From an uncultured bacterium (GTDB taxonomy: Bacteria > Bacillota_I > Bacilli_A > Acholeplasmatales > Anaeroplasmataceae): a stretch of 59,802 nt of DNA. The position numbers and the translations under genes are program-made. The notes below the pieces were generated by a model, which had not been told where the DNA came from, did not search any database, and saw only the letters and a list, made by a program, of their open reading frames with translations. How positions within the stretch are numbered: position 1 is the stretch's first letter; each line of letters starts with the position of its first letter. The stretch is from NCBI GenBank assembly GCA_949291115.1, contig CASETY010000009.1, positions 1-59,802 on the forward strand, written 5' to 3'. Shown here piece by piece: positions 9,280 through 17,241 of this stretch.

Positions 9280-9295
9280 CAACTATTTATAGGCA

Positions 9296-9321
9296 TAAAA
9301 AAAACTGAGCTTTAACTCAGT
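9296..9321 (-). terminator. Terminator of the fabK-fabZ operon
   Basis: ACTGAG (9304-9309) pairs with CTCAGT (9316-9321). On the minus strand it is followed by a run of T directly after the fabZ stop. Confidence 0.85.
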
Positions 9322-9323
9322 CT

Positions 9324-9746
9324 TTAAAATACAGTACAGGTAATTTCTCCTTTAGCGACCACTTTACTATCTACTTTAGCTATTACTTCCGCAAAATAAA
9401 AATTTAATTTTTGTTTAGTAAAAGTGGCTTCTAATTCAATTTTTTGATTAGGTAATACTTGACCTTTAAAACGAAATTTATCAATAGATGTAAATAATAC
9501 TTTTTTACCTTTATTTTGGGGCATACTGAGTAATAATACACAAGCATTTTGAGCCAATGCTTCAATTACTAAAACGCCTGGCATAACTTTATAACCAGGA
9601 AAATGACCATCTAAAAAATGGGCATTTTCTTTTAAGTAATAACTGCCTTTAACTACTTTATCATCCATATAATTAATTTCATCCACAAATAAAAATGGTT
9701 CTCTTTGGGGAATTATTTCTTTAATTTGTTCTTTATTTAGTATCAT
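9324..9746 (-). CDS. fabZ: (3R)-hydroxyacyl-ACP dehydratase FabZ
   Basis: A hot-dog-fold dehydratase that removes water from 3-hydroxyacyl-ACP in type II fatty acid synthesis. The 140 residues are the normal length. The catalytic histidine is in DGHFPGYKVMPGV (about 48-60) and the catalytic glutamate in VIEALAQNA. The N-terminal substrate-loop sequence IIPQREPFLFVDEI is also typical. The ATG overlaps the TGA stop of fabK (ATGA), so the two elongation-cycle enzymes are translationally coupled. It is the last gene of the unit and is followed by a terminator. Confidence 0.95.
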   Translation of the reverse strand: MILNKEQIKEIIPQREPFLFVDEINYMDDKVVKGSYYLKENAHFLDGHFPGYKVMPGVLVIEALAQNACVLLLSMPQNKGKKVLFTSIDKFRFKGQVLPNQKIELEATFTKQKLNFYFAEVIAKVDSKVVAKGEITCTVF

Positions 9747-10675
9747 TTTAATTTCTCCTCAATCTCTTTCATAACTGCATTTGCTTTCCCATAAATATCT
9801 TCTAAAATGGCTTTAACAGGCCTTATTTCTTTTACTAAACCTGCGATTTGGCCCATCATAACTGAGCCATTTTCCATATCACCTTCAAAAACAGCTCTTC
9901 TAAGACCACCTAATGTTAGCTTTTCTAATTCCATACGGTCTTTAGCTTCTTTTTCTAATTCTAAATAAGATTTGGCCATCCTATTTTTTAAGATTCTAAC
10001 GGGAGCGTTTAAGCTTCTACCAGTTACTACTGTATCCGTGTCTTTAGCTTTTAGAACGGCATCTTTATAATTTTGATGAATAGGACATTCTTCTGAAGCT
10101 AACAAAACTGTCCCTATTTGAATGCCACTAGCCCCTAAGGCTAAGCTTGCCACAAACCCTCTAGCATCACCAATACCACCAGCAGCGATAATAGGAATAT
10201 TTACATTATCTTTTACTTGGGGAATAAGAGCCATCGTCGTTTGTTCACTTACATGGCCACCAGCTTCCATACCTTCTACTATTAACGCATCTGCCCCCAT
10301 TTTTTCCATTCTTTTAGCTAAGGCAACACTTGGAACTACTGGTATCACTAAAACATTATGTTCTTTTAATTTAGGAATATATTTACCAGGTGAACCAGCA
10401 CCAGTCGTAACCACTTTAATATTTTCTTCAATAATTAAATCCATTATTTCGTCAACATAAGGTGACATCAACATTACATTAATACCAAATGGTTTAGTAG
10501 TTAAACTTTTACAAATAGATATTTCTTTTTTTAATTCTTCTTTAGTTAAGGCACCAGCCGCAATTATGCCAAGACCACCAGCATTACTAACCGCTGCCGC
10601 AAACGTCCCCGTCGCAATATTAGCCATACCACCTTGAATAATTGGGTACTTGATATTTAATAATTTATTTATCAT
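9743..10675 (-). CDS. fabK: Enoyl-ACP reductase II FabK (FMN-dependent)
   Basis: A flavin-dependent enoyl-ACP reductase of the nitronate monooxygenase-like TIM-barrel family, which takes the place of FabI in many Firmicutes. The 310 residues carry the N-terminal PIIQGGMANIATGTFAAAVSNAGGLG, the ALIVEGMEAGGHVSE loop, and the FMN-phosphate region IPIIAAGGIGDARG with ALGASGIQIGTVLLASEE. Pairing with fabZ favours FabK over a true nitronate monooxygenase. The gene overlaps cvfB upstream by four bases and fabZ downstream by four bases. Confidence 0.92.
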   Translation of the reverse strand: MINKLLNIKYPIIQGGMANIATGTFAAAVSNAGGLGIIAAGALTKEELKKEISICKSLTTKPFGINVMLMSPYVDEIMDLIIEENIKVVTTGAGSPGKYIPKLKEHNVLVIPVVPSVALAKRMEKMGADALIVEGMEAGGHVSEQTTMALIPQVKDNVNIPIIAAGGIGDARGFVASLALGASGIQIGTVLLASEECPIHQNYKDAVLKAKDTDTVVTGRSLNAPVRILKNRMAKSYLELEKEAKDRMELEKLTLGGLRRAVFEGDMENGSVMMGQIAGLVKEIRPVKAILEDIYGKANAVMKEIEEKLK

Positions 10676-11505
10676 AATAAATAAGTTCCTTTTTCATCAA
10701 AATTAATTTTGCGTTCTTTATAAAGTTTACCATAAGCTCTTTTAAAAGCTTTACGACTTATTTTAAAAGTTAATTCGATAGCTTCACTACTACTTTTAGC
10801 GGTAAAAGGCATAAAGTTTTTATGAGCTTTTAAATATTCAATAATAATATCTTCATCATTAACTAATTGTTTTTCTTTATTCAAAAGTAATGATCCATAT
10901 AACAAATTATTAGTTACTTTGGTAATTTTTACTTCCATTTTTTCACCTAAATGATGATTACCTCTAGTCATCATGAAAGGAACAAATATTACATTATAAT
11001 TACTAGTTAAAAAAGTATAGCCACCATCATTAACCGCTTCTAAATAAGCTGTTGTTTTTTCACCTTCTAAATAGGTACCTTCCTTATATTTTTTAGCTTC
11101 TTCTCTATTTATCAATTTAGCTACTATATTTTTAGCCTTGGCCTTTAGAATTACAAAAAGTTCACCACCAACTACTGGCCATAAACTTCTATCATATGGT
11201 AAGTCGTCTTTTGATAATAAGACATCTTTAATAGTATTATTATCTAAATAAACACCTTCATCCTTAACATTTACAACTTTTAAAAGACCTGGCGTTAAAA
11301 TAGTTGCGTAAACTTCATTATTAGTTGCGCAAAGTCTATTTTTCTTATCATAATATAAGAATGCTTTTGTTTCTTCACCAATATTATATTCTTTTGAAGC
11401 TTCTCTAAAGTGCATTAAAACTTCATTACCATCTGCTTCTAACATAAAGCCTAAATCACTTTTTCTTTTTACTTTAAATACATGATATTTACCAACTTCT
11501 AACAT
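10672..11505 (-). CDS. cvfB: CvfB/YitL-type S1-domain RNA-binding protein
   Basis: A 277-residue protein of the conserved virulence factor B family. It has a series of S1-like OB folds (about 1-65, 66-135 and 145-210) and a C-terminal winged helix (AIELTFKISRKAFKRAYGKLYKERKINF and onward to the end). Family members bind RNA; in Staphylococcus CvfB influences virulence gene expression, but the molecular role is not settled. Its start overlaps the stop of the upstream unknown gene, and its end overlaps fabK by four bases, so it sits in one operon with the fatty acid genes. Confidence 0.85.
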   Translation of the reverse strand: MLEVGKYHVFKVKRKSDLGFMLEADGNEVLMHFREASKEYNIGEETKAFLYYDKKNRLCATNNEVYATILTPGLLKVVNVKDEGVYLDNNTIKDVLLSKDDLPYDRSLWPVVGGELFVILKAKAKNIVAKLINREEAKKYKEGTYLEGEKTTAYLEAVNDGGYTFLTSNYNVIFVPFMMTRGNHHLGEKMEVKITKVTNNLLYGSLLLNKEKQLVNDEDIIIEYLKAHKNFMPFTAKSSSEAIELTFKISRKAFKRAYGKLYKERKINFDEKGTYLL

Positions 11506-12035
11506 TAATTTCTGTCCCCATCTTTATAATTTTTATCAGTTTGTTCCAAATAATCTTTCTTTAATTTATCAAAATTAGAAGTTTTTTTGCCTTCATATTT
11601 TTTAATAAGTTCTTTTTCACTTAATTCTTTTTTCTTACTCATATTTTTAAGTCCTATCTTTTCTAATTCTTTAAGTAAGCTTAAGGCATTACTTAAACTA
11701 TAGTAATATTTTACACTATCACTTATAAGCATTACTAGTTTTTTGTGATCTTTGCTATATAAAACTAAGCCCTCATAACCACCACTTACATGGATAAAAT
11801 CAAAACTTGTAAATTCATTTAAATTGATTCTAAAATCATCTTTATAATTTAAAGTTAATTTAAAAAGATGTAAACTATAAAAATTCAAATAATTATCTTT
11901 CAAAGCTACTATATATCTAGAAGACTTAAAAGTAAGATAATTAGTTGATTTGTTTCTACGCATAACAAACGGCGTTTTACCTTCTACATCACCACTATAA
12001 CGATATCTATTTATTACTTCTTTATCAAAAGACAT
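11505..12035 (-). CDS. Unknown protein with a helical, lysine-rich C-terminus
   Basis: I do not recognise this 176-residue protein. The ATG at 12035 (MSFDKEV) is chosen because AGAGGTG lies six bases upstream; the longer frame begins with a TTG that has no ribosome site. Residues about 1-125 look like a PH-type beta barrel (YLTFKSSRYIVALKDNYLNFYSL, then FDFIHVSGGYEGLVLYSKDHKKLVMLI), followed by a helix and a charged tail rich in Lys and Glu. No signal peptide or membrane span is present. It is the first gene before cvfB-fabK-fabZ, overlapping cvfB by one base. Confidence 0.6.
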   Translation of the reverse strand: MSFDKEVINRYRYSGDVEGKTPFVMRRNKSTNYLTFKSSRYIVALKDNYLNFYSLHLFKLTLNYKDDFRINLNEFTSFDFIHVSGGYEGLVLYSKDHKKLVMLISDSVKYYYSLSNALSLLKELEKIGLKNMSKKKELSEKELIKKYEGKKTSNFDKLKKDYLEQTDKNYKDGDRN

Positions 12036-12064
12036 ATTGACACCTCTTTTATGAATTTTATTGC

Positions 12065-12093
12065 TTGACAAGCGCTTACATTTGTATTATTAT
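12065..12093 (+). promoter_or_regulatory. Promoter of small RNA D with overlapping cre-like operator
   Basis: A consensus TTGACA (12065-12070), a 17-base spacer and TATTAT (12088-12093) point rightward, away from the minus-strand gene at 12035. The sequence ACAAGCGCTTACA (12069-12081), covering the end of the -35 and the spacer, resembles a CcpA cre site. It shares ACAAGCG and the following TT..CA with the site in front of ccpA at 18281-18294. Repression by CcpA is an inference. Confidence 0.7.
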
Positions 12094-12099
12094 ATATGT

Positions 12100-12172
12100 A
12101 GAAAACGAAATTGTATTTTTTCATACGTAATCTCTCCCTTCTTTATAAGGCACCAAATGGTGCCTCTTTTTT
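12100..12172 (+). ncRNA. Candidate small regulatory RNA D with anti-Shine-Dalgarno seed
   Basis: A transcript of about 73 bases from a consensus promoter to a strong terminator (GGCACC, AAAT, GGTGCC at 12149-12164, then TCTTTTTT). The 5' half is predicted to be unpaired. It contains TTTTTTCAT, complementary to a start region ATGAAAAAA, and, after seven bases, CTCTCCCTTCTTT, complementary to a Shine-Dalgarno sequence. This order and spacing match a translation start region in antisense. The same two elements occur in small RNAs A and C at 18.9-19.4 kb. CTCCCTTCTTT is complementary to the leader of the ABC exporter at 30284. The other reading, a 36-codon ORF on the opposite strand, is discussed under rejected items. 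Confidence 0.65.
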
Positions 12173-12911
12173 ATATTATAATAATTATAAAAGCTATTAA
12201 ATTATTAATAATATGAGCTAGAGTAGATACATATATATTTTTAGTATGATCATAAATTAAACTTAAAATAAAACCAGAAAACAAATAAGGAATTAAACCT
12301 AAAATAAAAGTTTTTAAATCATAGGTAGTAGATAACATATGTGGTAAACTAAAAGCTAAAATAGAGACAATATAATAAACTACTTTATTATTACTTAATG
12401 AATAAATACTTTTACGATAGATAAGTTCCTCTACTAAAGGTGCGAAAATTATAACACTAAAGAAAGTAATGACTTTACTACCAAGTATTAACATATTTTC
12501 AATACTAATCTGATTATTAGACATTGAGACACCTAGCTTACTTAAGCCTAAATTGATTAAATAAGAAAAGAGATATAAGATGGCACCACCAAAAACAAGA
12601 TAAATGATATTCTTAGCTAACTTGTTTTTAAAATTTAGCAAGTCTATGCTTAAATATTTAAAATCATTAATTATTAGACCTATAAACATTAATAAATATA
12701 CTATAAAATTAGTATACATTAATACCTTAGTAGAAACTGTTAGTAATTCAAGATTACTATCTAAATTACCATTTAAGATTTCATTTAAAGTAAAGCTTGT
12801 ATTTTTACTATAAATATAAGCTATTAAATAATTAAAAATTAAAGAGCCTATAAGCCATATTACTAAGTAAATAATGATATTTATAAAACTTTTTTTCTTA
12901 GTTTCTACCAT
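12171..12911 (-). CDS. CPBP-family intramembrane metalloprotease (CAAX/Abi type)
   Basis: A 246-residue membrane protein with about seven hydrophobic spans. The conserved catalytic motifs are EELIYR (EExxxR) near residue 163, a histidine in FSLPHML near 190, and a third in STLAHIINNLIA near 232. The family includes Rce1-like prenyl proteases and bacteriocin self-immunity proteins; the substrate here is unknown. The start overlaps the end of recO by 14 bases. It is the last gene of the ybeY-cdd-era-recO unit, and its stop codon abuts the terminator of small RNA D on the other strand. Confidence 0.8.
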   Translation of the reverse strand: MVETKKKSFINIIIYLVIWLIGSLIFNYLIAYIYSKNTSFTLNEILNGNLDSNLELLTVSTKVLMYTNFIVYLLMFIGLIINDFKYLSIDLLNFKNKLAKNIIYLVFGGAILYLFSYLINLGLSKLGVSMSNNQISIENMLILGSKVITFFSVIIFAPLVEELIYRKSIYSLSNNKVVYYIVSILAFSLPHMLSTTYDLKTFILGLIPYLFSGFILSLIYDHTKNIYVSTLAHIINNLIAFIIIII

Positions 12912-13503
12912 GATAAACTCCTTTTAATTTTTTAATATTATTAAGATAAATAACACCCATTTGATCATAGTAATCAATTAAATAATCTAAATATTTATCT
13001 AAAAAATTAGTTAAATTATAGTCTTTTAAATTATAAGCTTCTAATAGTGTTTTTTGATAATTCAAATCTTTAACTTCTTTAATATTATTAATACCAAAAA
13101 CACTTAGCATTTTTACTAAATAAATAAAAGCTATTTGTCTTTTTAAAGGATTAAACTTTAGTTCCTCTAAAGTTTTAACTAGATAATTGTAAATCTTTTC
13201 ATGTCTTAAATCGCTTATTTGTCTAGTGACATCTAATAATAAATAAGCGTAGTTTAAAGTAATTAAATCTTGTTTAAGTTCTCTATTATAATCAAGAACT
13301 TCAAAATCAATTAAGGTGCCTAATTTACCTTTAGTTTTAACATAATTAACCCTATTTAAGATTTCACAAAAGGCCATTTTACCTTTTTTAATATTTTTAG
13401 CTTGACTTACTAATACACTATCTAAACCATTTTTAGTATATAAATAAACAATAATACTTTTTTCTTTATAGTCTAATAAACTATAAATAATCCCTTCTTG
13501 CAT
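12898..13503 (-). CDS. recO: DNA repair protein RecO
   Basis: A recombination mediator that, with RecR, loads RecA onto SSB-coated single-stranded DNA. It has 201 residues, shorter than the usual 240-250. The N-terminal OB fold (EGIIYSLLDYKEKSIIVYLY, then GLDSVLVSQAKNIKKGK) is clear, followed by a helical region (YAYLLLDVTRQISDLRHEKIYNYL). The zinc-binding cysteines of many RecO proteins are missing and the C-terminal domain is reduced. Position directly after era is the classic Firmicutes arrangement and supports the call. The start overlaps the era stop by one base. Confidence 0.82.
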   Translation of the reverse strand: MQEGIIYSLLDYKEKSIIVYLYTKNGLDSVLVSQAKNIKKGKMAFCEILNRVNYVKTKGKLGTLIDFEVLDYNRELKQDLITLNYAYLLLDVTRQISDLRHEKIYNYLVKTLEELKFNPLKRQIAFIYLVKMLSVFGINNIKEVKDLNYQKTLLEAYNLKDYNLTNFLDKYLDYLIDYYDQMGVIYLNNIKKLKGVYHGRN

Positions 13504-14414
13504 TAAAAGTCATCCTTTGTATAACCTAAACTATTTAATTCGCGTGGGGTATTACGCCAATCTTTTTTAACTTTCACCCATAAGTCTAAATGAACCTTAG
13601 TATTTAAAAAACGTTTAATATCATTAATCGCTTTTTCTTTAATTTCTTTAATTAAAGAGCCATTTTTACCAATAATTATTTTCTTTTGCGATTCTCTTTC
13701 ACAAATAATAGTAGCGTAAATATCACTATATTCTTTAGGGCTATTACCTTGTTTCATTAAATCAATAGAAACGGCTATACTATGCGGTATTTCTTCTTTC
13801 GTAAGCAACAGTACTTTTTCTCTAATATATTCACTAATAATAAATCTTTCACTCTTATCAGACAACGTATCTTCATCATAAAGTAACGGTCCTTCTGGTA
13901 ATTCTTTTACAATGTCTGTAAGTAAATGATTGATATTAATGTCATCTTTAACACTAATTGGATAAACGCCTTTAAAAGGAAATAACTTTTGATATAGTAA
14001 AATAGTTTCATCTACTAATGATGGTTTTTTTAATTGATCTATTTTATTAATTACTAAGAAAACGGGAACCCCTACATTTCTAATTCCATCTAAGATTATT
14101 TCATCACCTTTTAATACTTCTTTTAAAGGGGTAGTCATAAATAAAACTAAATCTACTCCATACTGACTTTTAAAAGAAATATTTTGCATTCTATTATCTA
14201 ATTCATGATTAGGTTTATGAACACCTGGTGTATCAACAAAAATTATTTGTTCAGTAGAAGTTGTCCTGATACCAGATATTTTATTTCTTGTTGTTTGAGG
14301 TTTATTAGATGTGATAGCTATTTTATGGCCAACTACTTTGTTTAAAAAAGAAGATTTACCAACATTCGCCCTACCTATTAAAGAAACAAAGCCACTTCTA
14401 AAATTATCTTTCAT
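13503..14414 (-). CDS. era: GTPase Era
   Basis: A ribosome-assembly GTPase that binds the 3' end of 16S rRNA. The start is ATG at 14414 (MKDNFRSGF); a longer frame from TTG at 14429 lacks a ribosome site, while GAGG lies ten bases before the ATG. The protein has 303 residues, normal for Era. GTPase motifs are GRANVGKSS (G1), DTPGVH (G3) and NKID (G4). The C-terminal KH domain carries IIIGKNGSLIKEIKEKA. The gene overlaps cdd by about 11 bases. Confidence 0.96.
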   Translation of the reverse strand: MKDNFRSGFVSLIGRANVGKSSFLNKVVGHKIAITSNKPQTTRNKISGIRTTSTEQIIFVDTPGVHKPNHELDNRMQNISFKSQYGVDLVLFMTTPLKEVLKGDEIILDGIRNVGVPVFLVINKIDQLKKPSLVDETILLYQKLFPFKGVYPISVKDDININHLLTDIVKELPEGPLLYDEDTLSDKSERFIISEYIREKVLLLTKEEIPHSIAVSIDLMKQGNSPKEYSDIYATIICERESQKKIIIGKNGSLIKEIKEKAINDIKRFLNTKVHLDLWVKVKKDWRNTPRELNSLGYTKDDF

Positions 14415-14817
14415 CTTCAATTTCCTCAAATGAATAAGGTAATAAATCTTTTAGTGTTGTAACTAAATATTTACCATCTAAATTAGCTAAAACAACTTCT
14501 AAATCTTTAGAGAAAAATTCAGACATTACTTGTCTACAAGCACCACATGGACTAATTGGCTCTTTAGTTTGCCCAATTACAGAAAAGCCAATTACTTCTT
14601 TAGGATCATAACCTTCTGATATCAATTTAAATATAGCTGTTCTTTCTGCACAGTTTGTTAAGCCAAAACTAACATTTTCAATGTTAGCTCCTGTTACTAT
14701 TTTGCCATTTTTTAATAAAATAGCGGCACCAACTTTAAATTTTGAATAAGGTGTATAAGCATTTAAACGAGCTTTTTTAGCACTTTCGATTAATTTATTT
14801 ATATCTTTTATATTCAT
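14404..14817 (-). CDS. cdd: Cytidine deaminase
   Basis: Deaminates cytidine and deoxycytidine to uridine and deoxyuridine for pyrimidine salvage. The 137 residues are the length of the homotetrameric zinc enzyme. The zinc-binding and catalytic motifs are NCAERTAIF (Cys and Glu) and [13 protein letters not shown] (two Cys). It lies between ybeY (four-base overlap) and era, as in many Firmicutes. Confidence 0.95.
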   Translation of the reverse strand: MNIKDINKLIESAKKARLNAYTPYSKFKVGAAILLKNGKIVTGANIENVSFGLTNCAERTAIFKLISEGYDPKEVIGFSVIGQTKEPISPCGACRQVMSEFFSKDLEVVLANLDGKYLVTTLKDLLPYSFEEIEDER

Positions 14818-15242
14818 CTAGTAAGACCTACCTTTTCTAAAATTTCTTCTTGTTTTTTAAACATAACTTTTTCATCTTCTTTAGTCATATGATCGTAACC
14901 ATTTAAATGTAAATAACCATGAACTGCTAAAAAACCAATTTCTCTTTCTTTAGTATGACCATATTCTAAAGCTTGTTCATATGCTTTATCTAAGCAGATA
15001 AAGATATCGCCTATTTCTTCATTCATTGCTTCTTCTAAATCATCATTATAAGCAAAGCTAATCACATCAGTTACTTTATCTAAATTGCGATATTCTTTAT
15101 TAATTCTTTGAATTTCTTCTTTAGTTACAAAAATAATACTAAAGATATTCTTTTTATGTTTAAATTGTTTAAATATCTTTTTAATTAATTTAATCGCTTC
15201 ACTAACATCATCATTAGTCTCATTAACAAAATTGATAACCAT
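14814..15242 (-). CDS. ybeY: Endoribonuclease YbeY
   Basis: A zinc-dependent single-strand endoribonuclease used in rRNA maturation and ribosome quality control. The 142 residues end in the family signature [11 protein letters not shown], whose three histidines bind zinc. The central [26 protein letters not shown] is also typical. GAGGTG precedes the ATG, and an extended -10 TTGGTATAAT lies near 15265-15275 on the minus strand, so this is the promoter-proximal gene of the ybeY-cdd-era-recO-CPBP operon. Confidence 0.95.
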   Translation of the reverse strand: MVINFVNETNDDVSEAIKLIKKIFKQFKHKKNIFSIIFVTKEEIQRINKEYRNLDKVTDVISFAYNDDLEEAMNEEIGDIFICLDKAYEQALEYGHTKEREIGFLAVHGYLHLNGYDHMTKEDEKVMFKKQEEILEKVGLTR

Positions 15243-15324
15243 TTTAACACCTCGTATTTAATTAATTATACCAAATTTTAAAGTCAAAAAGAATAGTTAT
15301 GTTGATTTGTGATTTAATAAAGGT

Positions 15325-15363
15325 TAAAAAAGACATATAAATCGAAATTGATTTATACGTCTT
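15325..15363 (-). terminator. Terminator of the second deaminase gene
   Basis: AAGACATATAAATC and GATTTATACGTCTT form a long stem with one mismatch. On the minus strand it is followed by six T. Confidence 0.85.
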
Positions 15364-15368
15364 GTCTA

Positions 15369-15758
15369 TTATATCCACCACCTAGGACAAAGTTCTTCAA
15401 ATTTAATAGTTTCTTTAGTTTCTAAATTAATTAAAATTTCAATATCTTTATATTTTTTAGGCATTAATTCAACAATTAATTCCCTACATACACCGCAAGG
15501 CATACCTAATGTACCTTTGCTAGAAATCACTACTAATTTAGTAAATTCATTTTCGCCATTTGTAAGCATATTAAAGATGGCATTTCTTTCTGCACATAAG
15601 CCGATTGAACAAGTCGCATCAACGCAAACACCTTTATATATATGACCATCTTTAGTTAATAAGGCGGCACTTACTGCCCCTGCATATACATAATCAGAAA
15701 CTTTTCTTTCGCCTCTTATTAAAGAAGCTTCTTCATATAGTTTATCCCAAATATCCAC
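15369..15758 (-). CDS. Second cytidine-deaminase-like protein
   Basis: A 129-residue zinc-dependent deaminase fold protein, distinct from the Cdd at 14404. It keeps the zinc site (LCAERNAIF and MPCGVCREL) and ends in the aromatic CPRWWI. Sequences like this are annotated as cytidine deaminase or blasticidin-S deaminase-like proteins, so the substrate is uncertain. The gene follows tyrS by two bases and so is probably co-transcribed with it under the T-box, then ends at its own terminator. Confidence 0.8.
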   Translation of the reverse strand: MDIWDKLYEEASLIRGERKVSDYVYAGAVSAALLTKDGHIYKGVCVDATCSIGLCAERNAIFNMLTNGENEFTKLVVISSKGTLGMPCGVCRELIVELMPKKYKDIEILINLETKETIKFEELCPRWWI

Positions 15759-15760
15759 AA

Positions 15761-16993
15761 TTACATTTCCACTAATGCATATTTTTTCTTGCCACGACGT
15801 AGCACTATAACGGTTCCTTCAATCGCGTCTTCTTTAGTTAAGATTTTGGCTAAATCTTGACATTTTTCACCATTTAAAGTAACAGCTCCGCTAATAATAA
15901 AATCTCTAGCTTCTCTTTTTGATGAGGCTAATGTAGTCTCAATTAAAACATCAATTAAATTTTTATTTAAACCATTAACATGTACTAAATCACTAAAGCC
16001 CATTTTAATTTCTTTAGCTGTTAATTCTTTATAATTACCGCTAAATAAAGCTTCCGAAATTTTAATAGCTTCATCTGTTAAATCTTTACCATGAACAAAA
16101 GTTGTGATTTCTTTAGCTAATACTTTTTGAGCTAAACGTTCTTCTTTCTTAACTTCCCATTTTGTAATAACTTCTTTGATTTCTTCTAAAGATAAGAAAG
16201 TAAATTGTTTTAAGCGAAGCTCAACTTCATTATCAGGTGTATTTATCCAAAATTGATAAAATTCATAAGGTGAAGTCATATCTTTGTCTAACCAAACGCT
16301 TTTACCACCTTCAGATTTACCAAATTTCGTGCCATCACTCTTTAAAATTAGTGGAATGGTAAAAGTATAGGCATTAGCTTCACTACCTAATTTTTTTCTA
16401 ATTAAATCTGAACCAGCTGTCATATTCCCCCATTGGTCTTGACCACCAATTTGCATCTTACAGTTATAATTTTCATATAAGTGTAGCCAATCTAATGATT
16501 GTAAGATTTGGTATGAAAACTCAGTATAAGAAATACCTGTTTCTAAACGAGCTTTAACTGTTTCTTTATTAATCATATTATTAACATTAAAACACTTACC
16601 ATAATCACGCAAAAATTCAATAACATTGATTTTAGAAATCCAATCATAGTTATTAACAACATCTTTAAAATTAAAAATATTATTAATTTGGTTTTCTAAA
16701 CTTTTCGCATTACTTAAAGTAATATCTAAAGTAAGCATTTTTCTTTCACCTTGCATTTTAGGATCACCAATTAAACCAGTTGCCCCACCAATTAAGATTA
16801 CTGGTTTATGGCCTAGCATTTCTAATCTTTTAGCTACTAAAAAAGTTACTAAATGACCAACGTGTAAAGAAGGACCTGTAGGGTCAGCTCCTAAATAAAA
16901 AGTTACTTTTTCTTTTTCCAATACATCTTCTAAATTAGGATCATTTTGATCAAATAACAAGTTTCTTAATTTTAATTCTTCTAATATTTTCAT
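15761..16993 (-). CDS. tyrS: Tyrosyl-tRNA synthetase
   Basis: A class I synthetase that charges tRNA-Tyr. The 410 residues have the HIGH-like motif in LGADPTGPSLHVGHLVTF (about 35-51), the tyrosine-binding region with LQSLDWLHLY and QIGGQDQWGNM, the KMSKS equivalent KFGKS near 227, and a C-terminal S4 RNA-binding domain (about 345-410, ASSKREARDFIISGAVTLNGEK). TGGAGG precedes the ATG. A T-box leader lies directly upstream, so expression should rise when uncharged tRNA-Tyr accumulates. Confidence 0.97.
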   Translation of the reverse strand: MKILEELKLRNLLFDQNDPNLEDVLEKEKVTFYLGADPTGPSLHVGHLVTFLVAKRLEMLGHKPVILIGGATGLIGDPKMQGERKMLTLDITLSNAKSLENQINNIFNFKDVVNNYDWISKINVIEFLRDYGKCFNVNNMINKETVKARLETGISYTEFSYQILQSLDWLHLYENYNCKMQIGGQDQWGNMTAGSDLIRKKLGSEANAYTFTIPLILKSDGTKFGKSEGGKSVWLDKDMTSPYEFYQFWINTPDNEVELRLKQFTFLSLEEIKEVITKWEVKKEERLAQKVLAKEITTFVHGKDLTDEAIKISEALFSGNYKELTAKEIKMGFSDLVHVNGLNKNLIDVLIETTLASSKREARDFIISGAVTLNGEKCQDLAKILTKEDAIEGTVIVLRRGKKKYALVEM

Positions 16994-16999
16994 GTTGCC

Positions 17000-17205
17000 T
17001 CCATAAAAAAAATCCCTAAGTTTAAACTTAAGGACGAAAATTTCCGTGGTACCACCTTTATTCTAGAATAATTCTAGCACTCATTTTGGTTAAAAATCTC
17101 CCCAAGTGTATTTCAAATAAATAACTTTGTTCATTTCCACCAACCATGAACTCTCTATATAGTAAGTAATTTATTTTACTATGCTTGTTTCATCAATTTA
17201 TTACT
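17000..17205 (-). promoter_or_regulatory. T-box riboswitch leader of tyrS
   Basis: The conserved T-box AAGGTGGTACCACGG lies at about 17044-17058 (minus strand), followed by the terminator TCCTTAAGT/ACTTAGGGA with eight T (about 17003-17033). Upstream are an AGAGAG element and a GTTCAT...ATGAAC hairpin enclosing GGTTGGTGGAAA. The specifier region near the 5' end contains UAC and UAU triplets (both Tyr), but the exact specifier cannot be fixed by eye. The 5' domain looks compact. Confidence 0.88.
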
Positions 17206-17210
17206 TCTTA

Positions 17211-17238
17211 ATAATACCAATAATTTTCTAAAAGTCAA
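17211..17238 (-). promoter_or_regulatory. Promoter of the tyrS T-box transcript
   Basis: On the minus strand, TTGACT (17233-17238), a 16-base spacer ending in TGG and TATTAT (17211-17216). The predicted start is near 17205. Confidence 0.7.
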
Positions 17239-17241
17239 TAG

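Noticed and set aside
12014-12124. A 36-codon minus-strand ORF (MKKYNFVFYIYNNTNVSACQ onward) with GGGAGAG before its ATG
   Set aside because: Its apparent ribosome site and start are simply the antisense of the small RNA D seed. The plus strand has a consensus promoter and a strong terminator around it, while the ORF runs into the next gene. The matching antisense ORFs of small RNAs A and C are only a few codons long. It remains possible as a leader peptide.
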